This document shows positions 1 to 4,439 of a DNA stretch of 6,099 nucleotides, in pieces; within the stretch, counting starts at the first letter, position 1, and every line of letters starts with the position of its first letter. This DNA is from an uncultured Flavobacteriales bacterium (GTDB lineage Bacteria > Bacteroidota > Bacteroidia > Flavobacteriales > Crocinitomicaceae): assembly GCA_946479985.1 (NCBI GenBank), contig CAMLIF010000164.1, forward strand, positions 1 to 6,099, given 5' to 3'. Below the pieces are notes generated by a model. It saw only the letters and a program-made list of their open reading frames with translations, was not told the origin of the DNA and ran no database searches. A program made the translations under genes and the position numbers.

Positions 1-245
1 AAATGTGTTTTGTAAGGGGCTTTGTCTTTTGAAAAGCGTGTATCGGCATAAATGCGGAACAAGCTTGCTTTCCCCGAAGCGGTTTCAATATTGTCGTGCG
101 TATTCATGTTTTTCAACAACTCATCTGCAAAAGCAATGGCATTTTGATGCGCATTTTCATAAACAGGTTTGTTCGTCTGGAACCAGTCGCGGTTATTGTT
201 TTCACTAAGGTCTTTTAGAAACTCGAGAGCGGATTGCTTTATCAT
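1..245 (-). CDS. DUF2461 (TIGR02453) family protein, 3' part missing
   Basis: The ATG is at 245-243 and the frame stays open to the left edge, giving the first 81 residues. Recognisable family features are FLKDLSENNNRDWF at residues 9-22, the following NKPVYENA (25-32), and RIYADTRFSKDKAPYKTH near the edge; this spacing of an N-terminal NN(R/K)xWF motif and an R(I/L)xxDxRFSKDKxPYKT motif is what I know of DUF2461. The biochemical function of the family is not established. The product looks cytoplasmic: no signal peptide and many charged residues. Family members are usually a little over 200 residues, so more than half lies outside the window. It is on the same strand as the rhodanese gene upstream (73-bp gap), but a candidate promoter of its own and a repeat-rich spacer make a separate transcript possible. 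Identification is fairly sure; function is unknown. Confidence 0.85.
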   Translation of the reverse strand, partial: MIKQSALEFLKDLSENNNRDWFQTNKPVYENAHQNAIAFADELLKNMNTHDNIETASGKASLFRIYADTRFSKDKAPYKTH

Positions 246-249
246 ACAG

Positions 250-257
250 TAAAGATA
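250..257 (-). promoter_or_regulatory. Candidate -7 element (TATCTTTA) of the DUF2461 gene
   Basis: Read on the minus strand, TATCTTTA lies 4 nt before the ATG and matches the Bacteroidota TAnnTTTG element at 7 of 8 positions counting the free positions. No TTG is found at the expected 17-23 nt upstream. A transcript from here would have almost no leader. This is a weak call, and it overlaps the end of a heptamer array. Confidence 0.3.
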
Positions 258-320
258 GTTACGAGTTACAAATTATGAAGCACTAACCCAATATTCGTCA
301 CTCGTCACTATCCATTTGTC
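254..320. repeat. Two opposed heptamer arrays forming an imperfect inverted repeat
   Basis: On the minus strand, 274-254 reads as three heptamers: AATTTGT, AACTCGT, AACTATC. On the plus strand, 292-319 reads in the same register as TATTCGT, CACTCGT, CACTATC, CATTTGT. Because the arrays face each other, 254-273 can pair with 293-312 over 20 positions with 3 mismatches, leaving a 19-nt loop. The element fills the gap between the rhodanese stop (319-321) and the DUF2461 start, and its last unit overlaps that stop codon. There is no U-tract, so it is not a standard terminator. The consensus is shared with the array at 4401-4435. Confidence 0.6.
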
Positions 321-885
321 ATTCTTCTACCGCTGTTCCTTCAAATAATTCCGAAAAAAACATGGTCGGGACCAGGCTTTCCAGTTCATAAACATTCTCG
401 TAGCCGTAACCGAACAAATTGATGTATGTTGGAATGTTTAACGCAAGTGTAATTTCTTTCTGATTTTTCGTTGGTGGCGGACTGTAGGATTTCGTCGGGA
501 AATTGATTTGATCATCATTAAAGTTGTTGTTGCAGTAGATCAGTATTCTTGTTGCACGACTTGGGATAATGCGTTCGAGGCTAGCCTGTGTGAAATCTGA
601 AAAGTTCAGGTGTATTGCACCTTTTATGTGTTTTGCTTCGAACATTGCATCCGATCTTGTATCGAGAATAAGCGTGTTGGAATCAAGGAGCATCTGCTGA
701 AAAACGTCTATGCTCACCAAATGTGTTTCACGGTGTGGTTTCACTTTGTTGACCAGGGTTACGTAATCTTCAAAGCTTACATAAGGTGTAACGACGGGAG
801 TTTCTAATGTAGGAATAGTTGTTTCGCGCTGAGCAAATGTCCACGCGGAAAGAAACATGAACGGTAAAAGAAGTGCGTTTTTCAT
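319..885 (-). CDS. Exported rhodanese-like domain protein
   Basis: This is a 188-residue protein with an N-terminal hydrophobic signal peptide (about residues 1-18, probable cleavage at TFA/QR), so it is predicted to act in the periplasm. The mature part carries a single rhodanese-like domain: LILDTRSDAMFEAKHIKGAIHL (residues 72-93) is the DxR and HIxGA region, and ILIYC (114-118) places Cys118 as the persulfide-forming residue. The loop after the cysteine (NNNFND) lacks the arginine usual in sulfurtransferase loops, so substrate and activity are uncertain. The C-terminal stretch NIPTYINLFGYGYENVYEL (150-168) fits the last strand and helix of the fold. The ATG at 885 is the natural start because it begins the signal peptide. 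The possible promoter is the TAAATTTG at 1036-1029, which would leave a long leader. The domain call is secure; the physiological role is unknown. Confidence 0.88.
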   Translation of the reverse strand: MKNALLLPFMFLSAWTFAQRETTIPTLETPVVTPYVSFEDYVTLVNKVKPHRETHLVSIDVFQQMLLDSNTLILDTRSDAMFEAKHIKGAIHLNFSDFTQASLERIIPSRATRILIYCNNNFNDDQINFPTKSYSPPPTKNQKEITLALNIPTYINLFGYGYENVYELESLVPTMFFSELFEGTAVEE

Positions 886-1004
886 AAAGACTGTTTTGCT
901 CTCTTACAACGAACGTTGGAAAAAGTTCAGCAGGCACCTGCGATGTTAAAAAAATATGCTGCAGTAAAAAAAAAGTAATGATTATATACTTACCATGACA
1001 CCAA

Positions 1005-1016
1005 TATGCATGCATA
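1005..1016. promoter_or_regulatory. Perfect 12-bp palindrome in the divergent intergenic region
   Basis: TATGCATGCATA is its own reverse complement. It lies just downstream of the candidate minus-strand -7 element at 1029-1036, a position where a repressor could act, but nothing in the window names a binding protein. Self-complementary TGCA runs also occur by chance in AT-rich DNA. The rest of the 886-1071 gap is AT-rich, with two runs of A and short hairpin-capable words at 907-918 and 930-941, and contains no gene. Confidence 0.3.
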
Positions 1017-1028
1017 CAAAAGGTGCGG

Positions 1029-1036
1029 CAAATTTA
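1029..1036 (-). promoter_or_regulatory. Candidate -7 element (TAAATTTG) for the rhodanese gene
   Basis: The minus strand reads TAAATTTG, an exact match to TAnnTTTG, followed by GCCGC. No clear TTG (-33) element is seen at the right distance; a GTG lies 16 nt upstream. Initiation here would give a leader of roughly 135 nt to the ATG at 885. The element is back-to-back with the plus-strand promoter at 1059-1066. Confidence 0.45.
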
Positions 1037-1037
1037 A

Positions 1038-1066
1038 TTAACATATCAAATACACTTCTATATTTG
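1038..1066 (+). promoter_or_regulatory. Promoter of the outer-membrane-like protein/lipoprotein unit
   Basis: TATATTTG at 1059-1066 is an exact match to the Bacteroidota -7 consensus TAnnTTTG. TTA at 1038-1040, 18 nt upstream, could stand in for the TTG -33 element. The ATG at 1072 begins only 5 nt after the element, so the transcript would have almost no leader. Confidence 0.6.
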
Positions 1067-1071
1067 GCGGC

Positions 1072-1899
1072 ATGAGAATACTACTTATGAGCGTTTTGGC
1101 ATTTGCTACGGCAACCAAAGCCAATGCACAATTCATCCAAATGAAGAAGACTTATACCGGCAGTTATTTCGGTTTTAAGCGCATCGATCCTGCAGGACTG
1201 AACAAATTCGTTGTTGGTTTCAACGAAATGGGCGGTTCTGGTATGACTGAAAAATTCCACCAGTACAAAGGTGGAGAATTCGGTCAGACATTTACTACAA
1301 GCGGTTTTCGTTTTATTTTCGGAAACAGTACGAACAAATGGACACTTAGTACTGATTACGCCTTCGGAATGGGGAAGGACAAAAACGAAGCTCACTATGC
1401 AAATGGAGTTGAGCAGCACATGACTGTTCGCTATTCGACCAATTTTGTGACAACTACTTTCGGCAGAACGTTCAAGGAGAACAAGTACTGGCTGGAAGGA
1501 ATGTTAACTACCAACCTGAGTAAAATGTACATTGAGTACTCAACTGTTTATCCGAACGGGCAAGAGAGTTTTGGGTCGGAGTACAAACTGAACGGGTTGT
1601 ACAAGTCAACAATCAAGACCATGGAAATCGGTGTTCAGGCAACTTATAAGTATAAGAAATACCTGATGTTTGCGCGGGCATTTGTTCCCATGTTTACATT
1701 AGGGCCTGACGAAAAAGAAAGAAACTTTGTGGATGAGCGAAACAACAATGCACAGCCTACAGATTTTCCGAGTAACTATTCGACTTATTCGAATGACCAC
1801 GAGTCATACCGAAACAACAACGATCAGTTGAAAAGCACCGATTTTAAAGGTATTTCTTACGGATTCGGAATCATTTATTTAATTGGTAAGGAGAAATAG
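1072..1899 (+). CDS. Exported protein, probable outer-membrane beta-barrel; function unknown
   Basis: I do not recognise the family. The 275-residue protein starts with a short signal peptide (residues 1-19, ending KANA before Gln20). The mature chain is rich in Gly, Tyr, Phe, Asn and Thr and has many stretches of alternating polar and apolar residues, such as residues 91-101 and 119-131. It ends in GISYGFGIIYLIG, which resembles the terminal strand of a small beta-barrel. A polar Asn-rich segment at about 223-250 could be an extracellular loop. An in-frame stop at 1039-1041 and no ATG, GTG or TTG between it and 1072 make this ATG the first usable start; Met6 (1087) is the alternative but would remove the only basic residue of the signal peptide. 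It is followed after 2 nt by a lipoprotein gene, so the two probably function together in the envelope. Export is well supported; the barrel is inference. Confidence 0.82.
   Translation: MRILLMSVLAFATATKANAQFIQMKKTYTGSYFGFKRIDPAGLNKFVVGFNEMGGSGMTEKFHQYKGGEFGQTFTTSGFRFIFGNSTNKWTLSTDYAFGMGKDKNEAHYANGVEQHMTVRYSTNFVTTTFGRTFKENKYWLEGMLTTNLSKMYIEYSTVYPNGQESFGSEYKLNGLYKSTIKTMEIGVQATYKYKKYLMFARAFVPMFTLGPDEKERNFVDERNNNAQPTDFPSNYSTYSNDHESYRNNNDQLKSTDFKGISYGFGIIYLIGKEK
1888..1893 (+). promoter_or_regulatory. Shine-Dalgarno sequence (AAGGAG) of the lipoprotein gene
   Basis: AAGGAG lies 8 nt before the ATG at 1902, inside the last codons of the upstream gene. It is a strong match to the anti-SD sequence. 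This is notable because the other starts in the window show no comparable site, as is usual in Bacteroidota. It supports both this start and translation from a shared transcript. Confidence 0.55.
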
Positions 1900-1901
1900 T
1901 T

Positions 1902-2402
1902 ATGAAAAATATTGGATTATTTATTATCGCCGCATCATTGATCTTTCTTTCCTGTAACAAGCAAAAGAGAAAAATGAAAGGACTTACCGGCAACTGGACA
2001 ATTGAATTGTCTGAAAGAGCGGTTCTTACTACCTCCGGATCAGAGGAATTATACGAAAACATCTCTAATTGCGGAGATTTGGTGATTTCAGACATTCACG
2101 AGGATTCAACAACAGTAAAGAACTACGTTTTCACTTACATTGATGGAAACGGTGACACATTAAAAGTTGCAAACAAACTGTATACTGATGATAAGAACAA
2201 GCGTATGATATTTAAAAATGCATTGTGTGATTCAACAGTTGGCTGCGACTTGATCTGGTCTGTGGATAAAGCAAAAAAGAACAAACAAATTTGGTCGTCG
2301 TACGGTGTTGACAGCACATTCTTTTACCCGGCAAACAATTATGATCCCAACAACGCAAACAATTGGTTGATGTGGAGAATTACATTGAAACGCGCCGACT
2401 AA
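1902..2402 (+). CDS. Small lipoprotein, possibly lipocalin-like
   Basis: This is a 166-residue protein with a hydrophobic signal (residues 4-16) ending in FLSC, giving Cys18 as the lipidated residue; the lipobox is loose, with Phe at -3, which Bacteroidota tolerate. The residues after Cys18 are basic (NKQKRKMK) rather than acidic, unlike the surface-export signal described in flavobacteria, so a periplasm-facing anchor is a reasonable inference. LTGNW at 28-32 followed by predicted beta strands resembles the opening of lipocalin-like domains of Bacteroidota, but the similarity is short. Three further cysteines (57, 109, 115) could form a disulfide. It starts 2 nt after the previous stop and has a good ribosome site, indicating co-expression with the outer-membrane-like protein. 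Its stop TAA shares CTAA with the TAG of the convergent lysozyme gene. Lipoprotein status is likely; the molecular role is unknown. Confidence 0.85.
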   Translation: MKNIGLFIIAASLIFLSCNKQKRKMKGLTGNWTIELSERAVLTTSGSEELYENISNCGDLVISDIHEDSTTVKNYVFTYIDGNGDTLKVANKLYTDDKNKRMIFKNALCDSTVGCDLIWSVDKAKKNKQIWSSYGVDSTFFYPANNYDPNNANNWLMWRITLKRAD

Positions 2403-3172
2403 AAAGTTAAACTGGAGACATTCAGATCTACCTTTTCCGTGATACCTGGCAGTTTTCCTTTTTCGGAGAATTGCCAGTGGATCACATTCTTATCGCTCAT
2501 AAAAACGGGCTCTCTGCTGTAAGCAGCTAACCAAAACTGGTAATCATCCATTTTTCCCCTGAATTTTGTTTCATAGAAAGAAAGCGAAGTATAAATGATG
2601 GGCTGCATACCGGTTCTTTTCTTCACCTCTTCTGCCCAGATCCGGATTTTCGCAATCAAATCTTCATCGTTATACCCTTCTTCTTCTACATCCAGAACCG
2701 GCGGCAGATCAATAGAACGTATTTTATAAACAGATAAAAAATGATCAACCTGCGGTCGCGGTGGTGTTTTCGGTTTAAAATAATGATAGGCTCCGTTTAA
2801 AACTCCCATCGCGTTTAAATGATCACGGTTGCGTTCCCATTGGGTATCTGTATGATCGTGTCCTTCGGTTGCCTTGCAGTAAACAAAATCAATAATCGTA
2901 TCGAAATGTGCGGTTGTAAATAGCGCTTCCCAATCAATTTCCCCCTGATGATGCGAAACATCGATTCCAATACTTTTATAGCCTTTCGGAACAATTTCGT
3001 GGAAATGTGAGGAAGTCTGAACCTGCTTTTCGGATTTGTACCAGAACAAAACGAAACCAATAATTCCAACGGGAAGCAAGACCCAGAAGATCCAGGATTT
3101 GCTTGATTTTTTCTTCGTTTTTCGCGCTGCAGGTTTCTTTCTTGCTTTGCTTGTTCTTCGTTTGGCTGCCAC
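2399..3172 (-). CDS. Membrane-anchored GH25 lysozyme (muramidase)
   Basis: This is a glycoside hydrolase family 25 domain, which cuts the MurNAc-GlcNAc bond of peptidoglycan. Numbered from the GTG at 3172 (257 residues): a very basic segment (about 3-25), one membrane segment (about 27-44, WIFWVLLPVGIIGFVLFW), then the catalytic domain. Domain landmarks are GIDVSHHQG (Asp71), KATEG (Glu103), PVLDVEE (Asp161 and Glu163, the expected catalytic pair), IIYTS, FWLAAY, WQFSEKG and the terminal VDLN. All core motifs are present and the length is normal. The basic N-terminus inside and domain outside predict a signal-anchored periplasmic enzyme. The frame is open up to a TTG at 3193, but that TTG is part of TATCTTTG, a near-ideal -7 promoter element, so I prefer the GTG; no in-frame ATG precedes the domain. 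It converges with the lipoprotein gene, and their stops overlap. Cell-wall turnover is inferred; a toxin or predation role has no support here. Confidence 0.92.
   Translation of the reverse strand: MAAKRRTSKARKKPAARKTKKKSSKSWIFWVLLPVGIIGFVLFWYKSEKQVQTSSHFHEIVPKGYKSIGIDVSHHQGEIDWEALFTTAHFDTIIDFVYCKATEGHDHTDTQWERNRDHLNAMGVLNGAYHYFKPKTPPRPQVDHFLSVYKIRSIDLPPVLDVEEEGYNDEDLIAKIRIWAEEVKKRTGMQPIIYTSLSFYETKFRGKMDDYQFWLAAYSREPVFMSDKNVIHWQFSEKGKLPGITEKVDLNVSSLTF
2446..2477 (+). terminator. Possible hairpin ending the lipoprotein transcript, no U-tract
   Basis: CTGGCAGTTTTCC (2446-2458) pairs with GGAGAATTGCCAG (2465-2477) over 13 positions with a 6-nt loop. Two of the pairs are G-U on the plus-strand RNA and would be mismatches on the minus-strand RNA, which points to the plus transcript. 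It lies about 45 nt beyond the lipoprotein stop and inside the lysozyme coding sequence. There is no run of T after it, so it may stabilise or end the transcript less efficiently, or be a by-product of the codons. Confidence 0.3.
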
Positions 3173-3190
3173 GTAGGGTAATGTTTTCGG

Positions 3191-3219
3191 CAAAGATAGT
3201 TTTTGTCTTGAAATGACAG
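3191..3219 (-). promoter_or_regulatory. Promoter of the GH25 lysozyme gene
   Basis: On the minus strand TATCTTTG (3198-3191) matches TAnnTTTG exactly. CTG at 3219-3217, 18 nt upstream, is one base off the TTG -33 element. The GTG at 3172 then follows 18 nt after the -7 element, a normal distance, whereas the TTG at 3193-3191 would lie within the promoter itself. Confidence 0.6.
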
Positions 3220-3230
3220 CTTATCTGGTT

Positions 3231-3327
3231 TTTCCACAAATGGGCAGATAAATGCGAGCCTACCGGACTCGCTAAAGTAGCAATTGGCATCCGATAGGTG
3301 CAAAAAAAATCTGCGCATCTGTGGGAA
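3231..3327. repeat. 97-bp palindromic element with internal secondary structure
   Basis: The ends, 3231-3249 and 3309-3327, are inverted repeats: 19 positions with 16 Watson-Crick pairs, one G-T and two mismatches. Inside, CCTACCGGA (3259-3267) pairs with TCCGATAGG (3290-3298) at 8 of 9 positions, the ninth becoming G-U on the minus-strand RNA. GCGAG (3254-3258) pairs with CTCGC (3268-3272), and GCTA AAG TAGC (3271-3281) is a further small hairpin. The element has no open frame of interest. It lies between the dehydrogenase terminator and the lysozyme promoter. The size and terminal inverted repeats suit a non-autonomous repeat (REP/MITE-like) or a structured RNA; one copy is visible here, so the choice cannot be made. 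Confidence 0.5.
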
Positions 3328-3337
3328 TGTATGGTAC

Positions 3338-3366
3338 AAAAAAGCCATGGAAATATTCCACGGCTT
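3338..3366 (-). terminator. Rho-independent terminator of the 3-hydroxybutyryl-CoA dehydrogenase gene
   Basis: On the minus strand AAGCCGTGGAA (3366-3356) pairs with TTCCATGGCTT (3352-3342) across a 3-nt loop, 11 positions with one G-U pair, followed directly by a run of T (complement of the A run at 3338-3343). It begins about 22 nt after the stop codon. Stem, loop and U-tract are all as expected for an intrinsic terminator. Confidence 0.85.
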
Positions 3367-3388
3367 CAGATTTTTATCTTATAACCAA

Positions 3389-4279
3389 TTACTTCTTAAA
3401 ATTCGAAGCTACAATTAAGTCTTTTGTTCCATGGCCCCAGGAATAGAAACCTTCTCCTGATTTCACTCCTTTTTTACCGGCCATAACCATGTTTACCAAT
3501 AACGGGCATGGAGCGTATTTCGGGTTTCCAAATCCGTCGTGAAGTACTTCTAAAATTGCCAGACAAACATCCAAACCAATGAAATCTGCTAATTGCAACG
3601 GACCCATCGGATGAGCCATTCCCAATTTCATCACCGTGTCAATTTCTTCTACTCCTGCAACGCCTTCAAACAACGTACAAATTGCTTCGTTGATCATTGG
3701 CATTAAGATTCTGTTTGCCACAAATCCCGGGTAATCGTTTACTTCAACCGGAACTTTGTTCAGCTTGCGCGAAATGTCCATGATCGTATTGGTAACCTCG
3801 TCAGTTGTAGAATATCCACGGATAATCTCAACCAGTTTCATTACCGGAACCGGGTTCATGAAGTGCATCCCGATTACTTTGTCGGCTCTGTTTGTGACAG
3901 AAGCAATTTTCGTAATTGAAATAGATGACGTATTTGACGCCAAAATCACTGATTCAGGAGTCAATGCATCCAGTTGTTTGAAAATATTCAGTTTCAGATC
4001 TACATTTTCGGTAGCGGCTTCAACAACTAGTTCAACACCTTTTACACCTTCTTCAATCGTTGTGAAAGTGGTGATATTTGCCAAAGTTGCGTTTTTATCT
4101 GCCTCAGAAATGGCTTCTTTCGCAACCTGACGATCAAGATTTTTAGTGATTGTCGCCATGCCTTTATCCAAAGATGCCTGAGCAAGGTCGATCAAAGAAA
4201 CTTTATATCCGAATTGAGCAAAGGTGTGGGCAATTCCATTTCCCATTGTTCCTGCTCCGATAACTGCTACGTTTTTCAT
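3389..4279 (-). CDS. hbd: 3-hydroxybutyryl-CoA dehydrogenase
   Basis: This NAD(P)-dependent enzyme oxidises (S)-3-hydroxyacyl-CoA to 3-oxoacyl-CoA, or works in reverse, in short-chain fatty acid or butanoate metabolism in the cytoplasm. The 296-residue length is typical of the stand-alone enzyme. The N-terminal Rossmann domain has GAGTMG (residues 8-13) and Asp31 at the end of the second strand, which suggests NAD preference. Catalytic residues line up with the known family spacing: Ser118 in ASNTSS, His139 in GMHFMNPVP, Glu151 in KLVEII and Asn189 in GFVANR. The C-terminal dimerisation domain has GMAHPMGPL (220-228) and the closing KSGEGFY (273-279). The ATG at 4279 sits directly before the Rossmann strand. 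No thiolase, crotonase or acyl-CoA dehydrogenase gene is adjacent, and a promoter and terminator of its own indicate a single-gene transcript. The exact chain-length preference cannot be read from the sequence. Confidence 0.96.
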   Translation of the reverse strand: MKNVAVIGAGTMGNGIAHTFAQFGYKVSLIDLAQASLDKGMATITKNLDRQVAKEAISEADKNATLANITTFTTIEEGVKGVELVVEAATENVDLKLNIFKQLDALTPESVILASNTSSISITKIASVTNRADKVIGMHFMNPVPVMKLVEIIRGYSTTDEVTNTIMDISRKLNKVPVEVNDYPGFVANRILMPMINEAICTLFEGVAGVEEIDTVMKLGMAHPMGPLQLADFIGLDVCLAILEVLHDGFGNPKYAPCPLLVNMVMAGKKGVKSGEGFYSWGHGTKDLIVASNFKK

Positions 4280-4297
4280 GAAGAGATTTTTTTGCCA

Positions 4298-4326
4298 CGA
4301 AGATAACGATTTGTTTCAGTGCACAA
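4298..4326 (-). promoter_or_regulatory. Promoter of the 3-hydroxybutyryl-CoA dehydrogenase gene
   Basis: On the minus strand TTG (4326-4324), an 18-nt spacer and TATCTTCG (4305-4298) form a promoter with one mismatch to TTG-N17-23-TAnnTTTG. The ATG at 4279 is 18 nt beyond the -7 element. The -33 TTG falls in a hairpin loop of the inverted-repeat element at 4313-4356. Confidence 0.55.
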
Positions 4327-4356
4327 GCACCCCAATGGGATTCATCCCCTTGAAAC
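4313..4356. promoter_or_regulatory. Cruciform-like inverted-repeat element over the hbd promoter
   Basis: GTTTCA (4313-4318) pairs perfectly with TGAAAC (4351-4356) and encloses two hairpins: GTGC-ACAA-GCAC (4319-4330), abutting the outer stem, and GGGA-TTCA-TCCC (4337-4348). The whole could fold as a three-way junction in DNA or RNA. Its place over the -33 region and upstream of the dehydrogenase start suggests an operator or regulatory element; this is inference. Between it and the heptamer array (4357-4400) I see nothing further. Confidence 0.4.
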
Positions 4357-4400
4357 CTGATCATTAAACAATGAAGAAATCTGTTGGTAAAAAACCTCTT

Positions 4401-4435
4401 AATTCGTAATTCGTAAGTTGTAATTCGTAATTTTG
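4401..4435 (+). repeat. Heptamer array (AATTCGT) upstream of holA
   Basis: There are five contiguous heptamers: AATTCGT, AATTCGT, AAGTTGT, AATTCGT, AATTTTG. Three are identical, one differs at two positions and the last has diverged into the -7 promoter element. The array ends 4 nt before the holA ATG. Its consensus and register match the arrays at 254-320. Confidence 0.7.
4428..4435 (+). promoter_or_regulatory. -7 promoter element (TAATTTTG) of the holA-rsmE operon
   Basis: TAATTTTG is an exact match to TAnnTTTG and is made by the junction of the last two heptamers of the array. There is no TTG at the ideal spacing; TTC at 4404-4406 is 21 nt upstream. The ATG starts 4 nt after the element, so the leader would be almost absent. 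Confidence 0.5.
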
Positions 4436-4439
4436 AAAC

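Noticed and set aside
5..208. Plus-strand 67-codon open frame at the left edge
   Set aside because: It is antisense to the DUF2461 coding sequence, which has clear family motifs; the plus-strand product is Cys-rich and low in recognisable structure.
770..1015. Minus-strand 81-codon open frame starting in the divergent gap
   Set aside because: It overlaps the start of the rhodanese gene in another frame; its hydrophobic stretch comes from poly-T runs, and it lacks family features.
1081..1419. Minus-strand 112-codon open frame
   Set aside because: It lies entirely antisense to the exported protein gene, which has a signal peptide, a promoter and an operon partner.
2399..3172. Phage endolysin or lysis cassette
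   Set aside because: GH25 enzymes occur in phages, but here there is no holin, spanin or other phage gene, and the protein has a membrane anchor typical of chromosomal flavobacterial enzymes.
3231..3327. tRNA gene
   Set aside because: Size and stems look superficially possible, but there is no T-loop GTTCRA, no anticodon arm with 5-bp stem and 7-nt loop, and no acceptor pairing ending in a discriminator position.
2815..3348. Two long minus-strand open frames overlapping the lysozyme N-terminus
   Set aside because: They are frame shadows of the lysozyme gene extending through the palindromic element and terminator; GH25 motifs are in the other frame only.
3756..4130. Plus-strand 124-codon open frame inside the dehydrogenase gene
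   Set aside because: It is antisense to a complete enzyme with all catalytic residues in place.
4313..4356. CRISPR repeat, because of GTTTC...GAAAC ends
   Set aside because: There is only one copy, no spacers and no cas gene; the internal hairpins are unlike a CRISPR repeat.
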